NCBI GenBank assembly: GCA_022376925.1
Contig: JAIOJX010000030.1
Coordinates: 171,363,298 to 171,427,297 of the forward strand
From: Tragulus kanchil
Lineage: Eukaryota; Chordata; Mammalia; Artiodactyla; Tragulidae
DNA length: 64,000 nucleotides
Direction: 5' to 3'
Shown: piece by piece, positions 38,593 through 51,816 of the stretch
Position numbering within the stretch: the first letter of the stretch is position 1
Layout: each line of letters opens with the position of its first letter
Made by a program: the position numbers and the translations under genes
Notes under the pieces: model-generated
The model's input: only the letters and a program-made list of their open reading frames with translations
Databases searched by the model: none
What the model was told of the DNA's origin: nothing

Positions 38593-40887
38593 CTTGACGT
38601 GGTCCTGGATCAGTTGGAGGGGGCTGTGTTGACTCTTATGAGAAAGAAGAGAGCCCTGAGGATGAAACTCACAGTCTGTCAAATGGTAACAGCTGGTTTC
38701 TGTTGAGCATTTGGTATATGTGGGCATGTGTCCTCAGATGGAGTTCTATAATCCCCAGCTCTCTCTCAGTGGCCTTGAACCTGAATAGCAGCTGTGAGCA
38801 TCAGTCTTTTAGTTTCCCCTGACTGGCTTTATTTATTTATATGATTTGCCTGGCCCATATAATGTATACTGTTTTTTAGAAGTCTTACTTAAGAAATATA
38901 GTTTTGTATCCTAAGAAAGTACTAATTCTCAACTCAAATTTTGATGCAGCAAAATTTGATCCAGGGGTTTAAAGACCTCAGTTTCAGGTCTCAGCTCACC
39001 TGTGGACTAGCTGGGGCAGAGAGGCTGGCTGGTCTCAGTTGTTGATGGCCTCTACTCAGAATGGTGTGTTGTTGCTGGGAAATGGTTATCCAGCCAAGCA
39101 TTTTGGAGTTCCTTTGCATCTGGGTGGAACCAGGTGATTTGTGCCGGGAAATAAAATGTGAGAGGCAGTGATGTGTGTCGCATCCTGACCTAGGAAGTTT
39201 CTAAGAATTGCATTTTCTTTCTTCACACCTTGGTCCCTTGGTGATGTTCTCCTAGGTCATGTGTGGAAGCATTTTGATTCCTGAGATGCTGTTAACCTGC
39301 ATTCCTGAGTAATTGCTTGAAAATGAGCCCCCAACCAGGATGAGACTTGCTTGACCTAAAATATTTGAATGAAACTTGATTGGAGTAAGAAATACTTTTT
39401 TAGTAAATTCAGTGACTGAGATTTTAGAGCTGCCTGGTATAGAGGTTAGCCTCTTGACTAAGACGCTGGCTCTGTGACTTGGGTGGCTTACTTTACCTCT
39501 TCATGCCTTAATTTCCTCATCTGTAAAAGAGAAAAGTACAGACTACCTCATAGAGCTGTCAGGTTTAAACGGGGGTTATTTGTGTAAAACATTTAGAAGA
39601 ATGCCTGCCTATCACACTGTTGGCATTCACAAAATCTTAGCTGTTGTCCTTGGCATCATGATTATTTCTAATCATTAATGGAGCCAAGGCTGGTCTTTGT
39701 AGAAATGGGACTCAGCCTGTTTCTTCCCCAGATATGTACACTTGACGTGGTCCTGGATCAGTTGGAGGGGGCTGTGTTGACTCTTATGAGAAAGAAGAGA
39801 GCCCTGAGGATGAAACTCACAGTCTGTCAAATGGTAACAGCTGGTTTCTGTTGAGCATTTGGTATATGTGGGCATGTGTCCTCAGATGGAGTTCTATAAT
39901 CCCCAGCTCTCTCTCAGTGGCCTTGAACCTGAATAGCAGCTGTGAGCATCAGTCTTTTAGTTTCCCTGACTGGCTTTATTTATTTATATGATTTGCCTGG
40001 CCCATATAATGTATACTGTTTTTTAGAAGTCTTACTTAAGAAATATAGTTTTGTATCCTAAGAAAGTACTAATTCTCAACTCAAATTTTGATGCAGCAAA
40101 ATTTGATCCAGGGGTTTAAAGACCTCAGTTTCAGGTCTCAGCTCACCTGTGGACTAGCTGGGGCAGAGAGGCTGGCTGGTCTCAGTTGTTGATGGCCTCT
40201 ACTCAGAATGGTGTGTTGTTGCTGGGAAATGGTTATCCAGCCAAGCATTTTGGAGTTCCTTTGCATCTGGGTGGAACCAGGTGATTTGTGCCGGGAAATA
40301 AAATGTGAGAGGCAGTGATGTGTGTCGCATCCTGACCTAGGAAGTTTCTAAGAATTGCATTTTCTTTCTTCACACCTTGGTCCCTTGGTGATGTTCTCCT
40401 AGGTCATGTGTGGAAGCATTTTGATTCCTGAGATGCTGTTAACCTGCATTCCTGAGTAATTGCTTGAAAATGAGCCCCCAACCAGGATGAGACTTGCTTG
40501 ACCTAAAATATTTGAATGAAACTTGATTGGAGTAAGAAATACTTTTTTAGTAAATTCAGTGACTGAGATTTTAGAGCTGCCTGGTATAGAGGTTAGCCTC
40601 TTGACTAAGACGCTGGCTCTGTGACTTGGGTGGCTTACTTTACCTCTTCATGCCTTAATTTCCTCATCTGTAAAAGAGAAAAGTACAGACTACCTCATAG
40701 AGCTGTCAGGTTTAAACGGGGGTTATTTGTGTAAAACATTTAGAAGAATGCCTGCCTATCACACTGTTGGCATTCACAAAATCTTAGCTGTTGTCCTTGG
40801 CATCATGATTATTTCTAATCATTAATGGAGCCAAGGCTGGTCTTTGTAGAAATGGGACTCAGCCTGTTTCTTCCCCAGATATGTACA
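38593..40887. repeat. Tandem duplication D12, offset 1147-1148
   Basis: Copy 1 is 38593-39740, copy 2 is 39741-40887. The one difference noticed is 'ttcccctgac' (38813) against 'ttccctgac' (39961), a homopolymer base. The join is 'atgtaca' to 'cttgacgtgg', while copy 2 continues 'atgtacagactac'. Confidence 0.95.
39425..39650 (+). repeat. MIR SINE (copy at 40572-40797)
   Basis: Well-preserved MIR: 'ctggtatagaggttagcctc', 'ttaatttcctcatctgtaaa', 'ctacctcatagagctgtcag' and 'aagaatgcctgcctatcaca'. The second copy comes from D12. Confidence 0.85.
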
Positions 40888-41036
40888 GACTACAGAGCCA
40901 AATGAAGCAAAATGTAAAATCCCCCTCCCCAAATCCACATAAGAGTATAAAATCTACCAGAAAAGTAGAAAATCTTATTGTTAGCATTTTAATTTGTTAC
41001 AATTAGCTACATAATTGAATATGACTTTCTTGAAAT

Positions 41037-41235
41037 GACTCTCAGCTCATTTGCGTTGGACTCTTTGCAACCCCACAGACCGCAGCCTCCAGGTCTCCAT
41101 GGAATTGTCCAGGCAAGAATACCAGAGTGGTTAGCCATTCCTTCCACTAGGGGAGTATTCCAGATCCAGGGATCAAACCCAGGTCTTCCATGTTGCAGGC
41201 AGATTCTTTAGTGTCTGAGCCACTAGGGAAGCCCA
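41037..41235 (-). repeat. Bov-A2 SINE with long TSD
   Basis: Inverted Bov-A2: 'ggactctttgcaaccccac', 'ccaggcaagaataccagagt', 'tccagggatcaaacccagg' and head 'gagccactagggaagccc'. Flanked by an imperfect long target duplication, about 27 bases, at 41011-41036 and 41237-41263 (both contain 'gactttcttg' and 'aatg'). Confidence 0.88.
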
Positions 41236-41263
41236 GATAACTGAATAAGACTTTCTTGCAATG

Positions 41264-42957
41264 TTTTTCCTGTCAGTATCTTATTTATCTTGGGCTAAGC
41301 CCATCCAGCCGTCAAACAGATGGCCGGTGAGGAAAAGTACAGCAAATTCCACTGAAAACAGATGCATTAAATCATTCTTTTCAGTGTTGGGCAGGCACAG
41401 TGCCATGGTGAGGAGTGGCCATCGCTTGTGTTGACCGCCTCTGGCATCTGACCCTCCTGTGACTGTATTCATGCAGCACAGAAACTCAATATGGAGAATT
41501 TTGTACTGTGTGACTCATTTAAGTGGCTGGGACTCCTTGACTCTGGGTGTCTTCAGACTCTCCTCACCTCTGCCCGTCCTCCGCAGCTAGTCTGGTCCCT
41601 GGTGTTGGCAGGTGTGGAGCCAGCGAGCAGCCCTCTGGGAAGCAAAGCCTGGCTGCTGTGATGGCAAGGACACGAGAAGAGGAGAGAGTGGGGAGCTTGG
41701 AGCAGCCACACCCAGGAACCTCCAGCCATTCACGGGAATCTGTCCATGTTGTAGGGCAGCATGTACCAGTTTCTCCCTGTTTAAGCTGCGTAGGAGCTGT
41801 GATCATTTCTACTCTGAACCCTCCCTCCCCCCCACCCTTTAACTGGCTCACTCTTGCTCTTTTTCCCCATCAAGCTGATTGGAGTCCATATAGTTTCTTC
41901 TCATTGTCTTTACTTAACTAAAAACTCAACTCCAGTTTTACTTAAATTAAAAAGGAGCCCTTGAGTGGCTGCCACTCCCCAATCTGTGGTGTATTTATTA
42001 ATTAAAGGACCACTGGGAGATCCTGGGCCTTTGTCAGGACTCAAGGCCTGTTCCTCATGTCCGTTCCATGTTCACATTGATTTCTTTTCCCTAGAAGGCA
42101 GCTCTGGAAAAAGCCTGTCAGCTTGGGGAAGGAAACCAAGCAGATAATCAGGAAAGCAAGTATTCACCGGGAATGGGTATTTGGAGTGCAGCAAGTTCAA
42201 TTTGCCAGATAATTTGCTTCCCACACTCAGCTTTACCTACAGCACAATGAAATACATTTCAATCTAAAATTGCCTCCTAACTCCAATCAGCATTAATTTA
42301 ATAATACATATTCAACAGATATAAACACTTCAAATGACTGGAGGATGAGTACAGAATCCACATGTTGTTTATGCTGATACTGGCATCTAAATACGATTTC
42401 TGTCATTGACGGCAATAGAAATGCTTCTCTGCTTTGTCCCCACTCCCGAAAGTGAAAATGAAACTTGCGAATTGCTGAGGGATTTACATGTTGGCAGGGT
42501 TGAGAACCGTGGGATACTTAGCCTACTGTGTGCTCACTATGACTTTATCTGCTGGGCCTTGCTCTGGTCCAGTGAATGTCTTCTCTGGTTAGAAAACAAT
42601 TCTGCCTCTTTTGGTTGGTCTCAAGAGGCTCAGCTTGCTAATCAGTTGGTGATTTTATTTCTTTCTCTGTGGAAGAAGAGGGGAAACTGGGGAAGTATTA
42701 GCATATTTTTACCACTTTAGGGACGGGGACTATCCTCAAGCCTTTAGAAGCAAGTAAACATCCAGAAATAGACACCAAGGAGCCTTGTCTAAATGCTGCA
42801 GTGCCCTCCATGCCCAGGACATCCCTGGACAGCTTCCACTCTGGGAAAAATGGAAAGGACTTATAACTCCCTGGAAACTCAGATGGCTTTGTTGTTGTTG
42901 TTCAAAGAAAGAGGTTAGCAACTTCAGAAATAATGAGAAAATTTGAGACTTTAATAC
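41264..42957. other. Repeat-poor non-coding stretch
   Basis: No repeat recognised. A 124-codon open frame (41547-41921, plus) and a 104-codon one (42406-42720, plus) occur here. Neither has recognisable motifs, and the first overlaps a 95-codon frame on the other strand, so I do not call them genes. The stretch 42190-42400 is AT-rich with several ATTA cores. Confidence 0.35.
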
Positions 42958-45218
42958 AAAAAGGATCATGGCAAAAGGAGATTTTTACCCTTAACTCTTG
43001 TCACAGTGTCATTTTCACAGGTTAAACACATGACCTTGATATAGATATAAACATGTGAAAACTTAACTCATTCATAAGGAAACATTTTAGATGTTCAAGC
43101 TGATTTTAAGAACAATTGAGGAATTAGACATTCACATGAATTTTAAAATGTTAGCTTGAGTTTGCCAGGTTTGATAAGAAAAAAACTGATTAATGTATGT
43201 AGGGCAATAAAGCCTTAGTATCAGGGAATCGTATGTACTGGGCACGAATCAACAAGTTAGCATGTAACTTTACAGTGTTTGAGCTGCAGTCCAATAGTAA
43301 ATGTAAACAGTTGTGTCAAATACAAGTTCAGTCTTCTAGAAAACTAAATAATTCTTAGTGAACTTGGTAAGAGTGTCTTGTTGGGTCAGTGATGCAAAAT
43401 GCCACTGTTCCCTGCCCCTCCCTTGGTTGCCAACTGTCCAGTAATGGTCAAAGCACGATGTTGGCCCATAGTCACAACAGAACCTCATAATCCCTTTCTG
43501 CGTTTCTCTGTGTCTCTCACGCCAGGACCTGCTCCCTCCCCCGCATCCCTTGCATGCCTACAGTGTCTCCCTACACACCTCTGGGCTTGAAGGCTACATG
43601 GACTTTGATCCTGCAGCTCCTCGCAGAGTCTCTTCTCTTTTCTCCTCCAACTTAGAGGTTCTGTACATTTGCAATGTCTTTCTCACAAGATCTTCAGGCC
43701 ATTGTCATTTTTTTTCCATCACAGATCTATCTAGTGGTTATTGAAGTCAGAAATGGTGTTGGTAAACAAAATTCCATGACAAAGACAGATGGATGGGTCT
43801 GACCTACAAAAGGCGAAAGCTGAATTTTCCTTGGAAAAAGAAAAGAGTTGGGAAGAAACTAAGATGCTCAAGGATCCTCAAGCATTAGCGATTGTTTTCC
43901 CTGTCACTGACACAGTTCCTATCCAGTAGCAGGTCTCTGAGAGATACGTGGCTCTGGAAATATGGTGAGGATTTGACCTTTTTTGGGCCAGTGGACCCAT
44001 TCAGGTAGCACCAGCCTTTCCCCTTCCCTGCCTGCGAGACATAACATCTTCTTGAGGAATCCTTGAACTGGAAACTGCTTTGGGAACAACAAAAAGGATC
44101 ATGGCAAAAGGAGATTTTTACCCTTAACTCTTGTCACAGTGTCATTTTCACAGGTTAAACACATGACCTTGATATAGATATAAACATGTGAAAACTTAAC
44201 TCATTCATAAGGAAACATTTTAGATGTTCAAGCTGATTTTAAGAACAATTGAGGAATTAGACATTCACATGAATTTTAAAATGTTAGCTTGAGTTTGCCA
44301 GGTTTGATAAGAAAAAAACTGATTAATGTATGTAGGGCAATAAAGCCTTAGTATCAGGGAATCGTATGTACTGGGCACGAATCAACAAGTTAGCATGTAA
44401 CTTTACAGTGTTTGAGCTGCAGTCCAATAGTAAATGTAAACAGTTGTGTCAAATACAAGTTCAGTCTTCTAGAAAACTAAATAATTCTTAGTGAACTTGG
44501 TAAGAGTGTCTTGTTGGGTCAGTGATGCAAAATGCCACTGTTCCCTGCCCCTCCCTTGGTTGCCAACTGTCCAGTAATGGTCAAAGCACGATGTTGGCCC
44601 ATAGTCACAACAGAACCTCATAATCCCTTTCTGCGTTTCTCTGTGTCTCTCACGCCAGGACCTGCTCCCTCCCCCGCATCCCTTGCATGCCTACAGTGTC
44701 TCCCTACACACCTCTGGGCTTGAAGGCTACATGGACTTTGATCCTGCAGCTCCTCGCAGAGTCTCTTCTCTTTTCTCCTCCAACTTAGAGGTTCTGTACA
44801 TTTGCAATGTCTTTCTCACAAGATCTTCAGGCCATTGTCATTTTTTTTCCATCACAGATCTATCTAGTGGTTATTGAAGTCAGAAATGGTGTTGGTAAAC
44901 AAAATTCCATGACAAAGACAGATGGATGGGTCTGACCTACAAAAGGCGAAAGCTGAATTTTCCTTGGAAAAAGAAAAGAGTTGGGAAGAAACTAAGATGC
45001 TCAAGGATCCTCAAGCATTAGCGATTGTTTTCCCTGTCACTGACACAGTTCCTATCCAGTAGCAGGTCTCTGAGAGATACGTGGCTCTGGAAATATGGTG
45101 AGGATTTGACCTTTTTTGGGCCAGTGGACCCATTCAGGTAGCACCAGCCTTTCCCCTTCCCTGCCTGCGAGACATAACATCTTCTTGAGGAATCCTTGAA
45201 CTGGAAACTGCTTTGAAA
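42958..45218. repeat. Tandem duplication D13, offset 1133
   Basis: Copy 1 is 42958-44090, copy 2 is 44091-45217. Copy 1 ends 'aactgctttgggaacaac', a corrupted form of copy 2's 'aactgctttgaaaactcc'. No gene or recognised transposon in the unit. Confidence 0.95.
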
Positions 45219-47285
45219 ACTCCAGTTTTCAGTCAGAAACTTGGTTAGATACATCATTTTTCTTTCCCCATCCTTTTGTTTTCATGGATGCGTAATTATT
45301 ACCAACCATTTTGCCTGTTTATACAGGCACATCTTTCAATTGCAATACCGAGTTCTAATATGTAATGAAAGAAAAGTGTTTGACACTGACATTTCATGGA
45401 GTTTCTCACAGGATCTGAGATAGAATGTGTTCACTGGGTGTAAATAATTAAAGATATTCCCCACCTTCAGATGGAGTCAGTAAGTACAAAATTTGTTTAT
45501 TTTTAGAATAGATCAGAGATAATAAGAGTGTGTGGGACCTGAGGTTGGAAGACCTGGGTTGTTCTCTGAGGAGTCTTACAGGCATCTGCACACCTACAGT
45601 CATAACCTCTGCATAGCTCTGCAGGCCCGGAGTGGGGAAGTCACCCTTAACCCTGAACCTTGAGTCCTAGCGGGAGCTGGTGGTGGGAAGTATGTGCTGG
45701 GTGGGGGAGAGGGTGGGTGGAGAGCTAGGGCAGTGTGGGAGCTCATCTGTTTCTCAGAATGTGGCATGTGTGCCTAGTTGTACATTATACCTAGAACAGT
45801 ACAATCAGGGGTCATCCTGAGCTTTATTTCTGTGCAGTGCCTAAAGGATACCGTGGTTTTCATCACTGAGAAAACTGCCTTTATATTGCTTGGTGAAGGT
45901 TCTGGGAGTGGGCTGTGGGAGTTCCCTCTTAGCGTGGGAATCCTTGCTTAACTGTGGACAAGCTACTAGAGGGAACTAGCCTACACCCTTCCCTGTGAAT
46001 TCCGATAGCCCCCAACCCCATGAATGGGGGGCTAGAAAGAGGCCTGTGGACCCCACCAAGTGTCCTGGATTAGATGTGGATTTGTGTTTCTTATCAAAAG
46101 CTCTGACACTCGAGATGCCCAGCCGCCACAGTGGGGTCATTTTCTTTTAGAGAAGCTGTGAGTGAGGGATGTTGATCTGCTCACACATGACCCAGTGGAA
46201 CCCAATTTTCCCAGTGGACCCATTCAGGTAGCACCAGCCTTTCCCCTTCCCTGCCTGCGAGACATAACATCTTCTTGAGGAATCCTTGAACTGGAAACTG
46301 CTTTGAAAACTCCAGTTTTCAGTCAGAAACTTGTTAGATACATCATTTTTCTTTCCCCATCCTTTTGTTTTCATGGATGCGTAATTATTACCAACCATTT
46401 TGCCTGTTTATACAGGCACATCTTTCAATTGCAATACCGAGTTCTAATATGTAATGAAAGAAAAGTGTTTGACACTGACATTTCATGGAGTTTCTCACAG
46501 GATCTGAGATAGAATGTGTTCACTGGGTGTAAATAATTAAAGATATTCCCCACCTTCAGATGGAGTCAGTAAGTACAAAATTTGTTTATTTTTAGAATAG
46601 ATCAGAGATAATAAGAGTGTGTGGGACCTGAGGTTGGAAGACCTGGGTTGTTCTCTGAGGAGTCTTACAGGCATCTGCACACCTACAGTCATAACCTCTG
46701 CATAGCTCTGCAGGCCCGGAGTGGGGAAGTCACCCTTAACCCTGAACCTTGAGTCCTAGCGGGAGCTGGTGGTGGGAAGTATGTGCTGGGTGGGGGAGAG
46801 GGTGGGTGGAGAGCTAGGGCAGTGTGGGAGCTCATCTGTTTCTCAGAATGTGGCATGTGTGCCTAGTTGTACATTATACCTAGAACAGTACAATCAGGGG
46901 TCATCCTGAGCTTTATTTCTGTGCAGTGCCTAAAGGATACCGTGGTTTTCATCACTGAGAAAACTGCCTTTATATTGCTTGGTGAAGGTTCTGGGAGTGG
47001 GCTGTGGGAGTTCCCTCTTAGCGTGGGAATCCTTGCTTAACTGTGGACAAGCTACTAGAGGGAACTAGCCTACACCCTTCCCTGTGAATTCCGATAGCCC
47101 CCAACCCCATGAATGGGGGGCTAGAAAGAGGCCTGTGGACCCCACCAAGTGTCCTGGATTAGATGTGGATTTGTGTTTCTTATCAAAAGCTCTGACACTC
47201 GAGATGCCCAGCCGCCACAGTGGGGTCATTTTCTTTTAGAGAAGCTGTGAGTGAGGGATGTTGATCTGCTCACACATGACCCAGT
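45121..47285. repeat. Tandem duplication D14, offset 1090
   Basis: Copy 1 is 45121-46210, copy 2 is 46211 to about 47285. One base differs early ('aacttggttag' against 'aacttgttag'). The end of copy 1 ('gacccagtggaacccaattttc') departs from copy 2 ('gacccagtctgcacacc'). The first ~97 bases also occur in D13 copy 1 (from 43988), so that segment is present three times. Confidence 0.95.
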
Positions 47286-49226
47286 CTGCACACCTGACAG
47301 TTCCTGTCCTGTGTGTCACTCCCTGCCTGTGCCCTCTGTGCAGGTGTTACAAGCCAGGAGGCGTCTCCCTTTGAGTGCACGTCATGTATTTCTGCAGAGG
47401 GCCCAGTGCACTCACCCAGATCATGGTTCCTGGCACTTGCTGAGCTCAAGGACTTGAGACTTACACGAGGACTCTGTGTAACATTTGCCTCTGCCATCTC
47501 TGCCCTGCGTTTCCTGGTTTTCAATCACTTCTTTCATACTGGAGATTCTGCGTTCTGGCTCTTGACTAAATTTTGGCACATACGGTGTAAGGTTACCTGT
47601 TACTTCTCTGCAGCTGCACCTGTTATATGGTGTATGGCACACTTGTATCCCATATATGCAATGTATAGGCTTTTAGAATTTGTACAGATGGGTTCACCAT
47701 GCCTTAGGAGTGCTATTGTCTCTGAGATTTCTCATGAGACATGAGTGCAAGCTGCCATGCAGAGCAATGCTTCTCAGATTATCTGTGATGAAGGGCCAGT
47801 GTTGTTCTTAAAATTTCTAATCCATTACAGATTAGATCTAATAAAGACTATTGTGATTTTTATTTTCAATAAAATTAATGAAATTAAAAATATATAGAAT
47901 ACAAGTTCCCTTTTCAAATTTGAAATATAGTTGATGTAAAATATAGAAGTACTATTGTACAACATAGAGCTTTTAATTTTTAAGAATGTGCTTCATTTAT
48001 AGTTACTATAATATATTGACTGTATTCCTTGTGCTGTACATTATATTCTTGTAGCATATTTTGTGCATAATAGTTTGTACCTCTTAATTTCTTACCACTG
48101 TCATGTCCTCGCCCTCCAAAAAAAAAACACTGGTCAGCTACTAGAGGGAACTAGCCTACACCCTTCCCTGTGAATTCCGATAGCCCCCAACCCCATGAAT
48201 GGGGGGCTAGAAAGAGGCCTGTGGACCCCACCAAGTGTCCTGGATTAGATGTGGATTTGTGTTTCTTATCAAAAGCTCTGACACTCGAGATGCCCAGCCG
48301 CCACAGTGGGGTCATTTTCTTTTAGAGAAGCTGTGAGTGAGGGATGTTGATCTGCTCACACATGACCCAGTCTGCACACCTGACAGTTCCTGTCCTGTGT
48401 GTCACTCCCTGCCTGTGCCCTCTGTGCAGGTGTTACAAGCCAGGAGGCGTCTCCCTTTGAGTGCACGTCATGTATTTCTGCAGAGGGCCCAGTGCACTCA
48501 CCCAGATCATGGTTCCTGGCACTTGCTGAGCTCAAGGACTTGAGACTTACACGAGGACTCTGTGTAACATTTGCCTCTGCCATCTCTGCCCTGCGTTTCC
48601 TGGTTTTCAATCACTTCTTTCATACTGGAGATTCTGCGTTCTGGCTCTTGACTAAATTTTGGCACATACGGTGTAAGGTTACCTGTTACTTCTCTGCAGC
48701 TGCACCTGTTATATGGTGTATGGCACACTTGTATCCCATATATGCAATGTATAGGCTTTTAGAATTTGTACAGATGGGTTCACCATGCCTTAGGAGTGCT
48801 ATTGTCTCTGAGATTTCTCATGAGACATGAGTGCAAGCTGCCATGCAGAGCAATGCTTCTCAGATTATCTGTGATGAAGGGCCAGTGTTGTTCTTAAAAT
48901 TTCTAATCCATTACAGATTAGATCTAATAAAGACTATTGTGATTTTTATTTTCAATAAAATTAATGAAATTAAAAATATATAGAATACAAGTTCCCTTTT
49001 CAAATTTGAAATATAGTTGATGTAAAATATAGAAGTACTATTGTACAACATAGAGCTTTTAATTTTTAAGAATGTGCTTCATTTATAGTTACTATAATAT
49101 ATTGACTGTATTCCTTGTGCTGTACATTATATTCTTGTAGCATATTTTGTGCATAATAGTTTGTACCTCTTAATTTCTTACCACTGTCATGTCCTCGCCC
49201 TCCCCCCCAAAAAAAAAACACACTGG
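47050..49226. repeat. Tandem duplication D15, offset 1086
   Basis: Copy 1 is 47050-48135, copy 2 is 48136 to about 49226. Near the end they differ in C and A homopolymers ('ctccaaaaaa' at 48115 against 'ctcccccccaaaa' at 49200). The segment 47050-47285 also lies in D14, giving three copies. A 143-codon open frame (47313-47744) is doubled at 48399. Confidence 0.95.
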
Positions 49227-49601
49227 TAATCACTTGTTTGTTCTCTGTATCTATGATTCTATTTCCTCTTTGTTACATTGGCTGGTTTGTTTTATATTTA
49301 GATTCCACGTATAAATGACATCATGCAGTATTTGCCTTTTTCTACCTGACGTATATGACTTAGCGTAATACCCTCTAGTTCCATCCATGTTTTTGCAAAT
49401 GACAACATTTTTTTTCTTTTTTAATGGCAATGAGCACTTTTACTTTCGTGGCTAAATAGTATTCCATGGTGTATGTGTATACACACATTTGTATACACAC
49501 ACACATACTGCATTCTTATCTGTTCATTGGTTAAGGACACTAGAGCAGCCATATCTTGGCAATTGTAAATAATGCTGCAATCAGTATTGGAGCACATGCA
49601 T

Positions 49602-49766
49602 TTTTTTTAAATTAATTTATTTTCAATTGAAGGATTTCTGCTTTACAATATTATGTTGGTTTCTGCCATACGTCAGCATGAATCTGCCATAGGCATACAT
49701 ATGTCCCCTCCCTCTTAAACCTCCCTCCCACCTCCTACCCCTTTAGGTTGTTACAGAGCCCTGATT
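49602..49766 (-). repeat. L1 3' end nested in an older L1
   Basis: 'ttttcaattgaaggatttct', 'gttggtttctgccatacgtc', 'catacatatgtcccctccct' and 'taggttgttacagagccctg' are the inverted 3' end of a ruminant-type L1, placed inside the older L1 (host text resumes near 49770 with 'acatttatctttttaaatta'). Confidence 0.7.
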
Positions 49767-50148
49767 TGAGTTAAGGTTACATTTATCTTTTTAAATTAGT
49801 GTTTTCCCTTTTTTTTTTTTTTTTTGGATATATACTCAGGAATTTATGGGTCATACCTTGGTAGGTATTCCTATTTCTAGGTTTTTAAGAAACCTTACTG
49901 TTTTCCACAGTAGTCACACCAATTTATTCTACATTTCCACCAGCTGTTTATGAGGGTCTCCTTTTCTGCACATTCTTGCCGGCATTTGTTATTTGTGATC
50001 ATTTAGATGGTAGCTATCCTGAGAGGTATGAGCTGATATCTCATTGAAATCAGGGAGCTTGACTTCTCCAGCTGTGGTGTTCTTTCTCAAGTTTGTTTTG
50101 GCTATTTGTGGTCTTCTGTTGTTCCATACATATTTTAAAATGGTTTGG

Positions 50149-50457
50149 TCCAGGCTTCCTTGGTGGTCCAGTGGGTAAGGACACCGCCTTGCAGTGCAAG
50201 GGGCGCTGGTTCAATCCATGGCCTGGGAAGATCCCACGTGCCGCAGAGCGGCTGGACTGATGTGTCCAATTACCGAGCCGGAGCTCTGGAGCGCATGCGC
50301 CCAGAACCGGTGCTCTGCGACAACAGAGGCCACCGCGATCGGAGGCCCACACAGGCCAAAGAACAAAGATGGATGAAAATAGATAAATGAAAGACCAATA
50401 GAAGTGGTCCGCCCCCCTCCCTCCTCAACCCGCCCCCCCAAAACAAACAAACCAACA
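50149..50457 (+). repeat. CHR-like tRNA SINE, full length, inside L1
   Basis: Complete sense element: head 'aggcttccttggtggtccag', CHR-like middle with preserved CpGs, 3' third and 'aaaacaaacaaaccaac' tail. Target duplication 'aaaatggtttgg' (50137-50148) and 'aaaatgatttgg' (50458-50469), one mismatch. The host on both sides is the inverted L1, so it inserted after that L1. Confidence 0.93.
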
Positions 50458-51044
50458 AAAATGATTTGGCCCATTTCTGTGAAAAATGCCCTTTGTATTT
50501 TCGTAGGGATTGCATTGATGTAGATTGCCTTACATAGTATCGTCATTTTAACAATATAAATTCTTCCAATGCAAAACATGGTAAGTCTTTATATCTTTTG
50601 TGTCATCTTCAGCTTCCTTCATGATTTCTCATGGTTTTCTGAGTACATGTCTTTTATCTCCATAGGTCAGTTTCTTATTAGATATTTTATTCTTTTCGAT
50701 GCAGTAGTAAATGGGACTGTTTCCTTAATTTTTCTTTCTAATAATTTGTTATTAGTGTATAAAAGTACAACAGATTTCTCTGTGTTAATTTTGTATCCTG
50801 TAGCTTTACTGAATTCATTGAATAAAATTAATGAGAGTGGGCACCTTTTTCTTTTTCCTTATCATAGAGGAAATTCCTTTAGCTTTTCACCATTGAGGAT
50901 ATTAGCTGTCAGCTTGGCACATGTAATCTTTATTATATTGAGATAAGTTCCCTTAAGAACCACTTTCTGGTGAGTTTTTATCATAAATGGATGTTGAGCT
51001 TTTATCAAGATTTTGCCTCTATTGAGATGATTATACGATTTTTT

Positions 51045-51367
51045 TTTAAAGATTTATTTATTTATTTATTTTGGTGGGGGTGGGGTGGGGAGGGAGGGGT
51101 GCAGGCGGGCCACTTCTATTGGTCTTTCATTTATCCATTCTCATCCATCTTTGTTCTTTGGCCCGTGTGGGCCTCCCATCACAGTGGCCTCGGTTGTCGC
51201 AGAGCACCAGCTCTGGGCTCATGCACTCCAGAGCTCTGGCTCCGTAATTGGACATATCAGTCCAGCCGCTCTGCGGCACGTGGGATCTTCCCAGGCCAGG
51301 GATCGAACGGGCGCCCCTTGCACTGCAAGGCAGTGTCCTTACCCACTGGAACACCAGGGAAGCCCCT
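51045..51367 (-). repeat. CHR-like tRNA SINE, full length, inside L1
   Basis: Inverted, well-preserved copy with TTTA tail, G-rich run, intact boxes (inverted A box 'ccactggaaca' carries one change). Target duplication near 'gatgattatacgattttt' on the left and 'gatgatacaattttt' at 51368. It faces the sense copy at 50149 across about 590 bases. Confidence 0.93.
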
Positions 51368-51816
51368 GATGATACAATTTTTATTCCTCAGTTTATTTAT
51401 GTGGTGTATCACATTAATTTGCAAATACTCAAAAATCCTTGCATCCCTGGGATAAATCCCACTCAATCATGGTGTTTGATCTTTTGAATGTATCGTTGGA
51501 TTCAATTTGCTAATATTTTGTCGAGGATGTTTGAATGTATGTTTACCAGTGATATTGGCCTATAGTTTTATTTTGTTGTGATACCTTTGTCTGGTTTTTG
51601 TGTAAGAGTGGTACTGGCCTTATAGAATGAGTTTAGATGCATTCCTTCCTCTGCAAATGCTTGGACTAGTTTAAGGATAGGCGTGAACTCTTCTCCTAAT
51701 GTTTGGTAGAATTCACCTGTGAAGCCATGTGGTCTTGGACTTTTGAATTTTGTATTTGCTGATTCATTTTCATTGTTAGGATTTGTGTGTTCATATATTC
51801 CATTTTTCTAAGTTCT

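Noticed and set aside
41547..41921. 124-codon plus-strand frame
   Set aside because: Overlaps a 95-codon minus-strand frame over the same bases, has no motif, and lies in ordinary sequence of somewhat higher GC, where stops are rarer.
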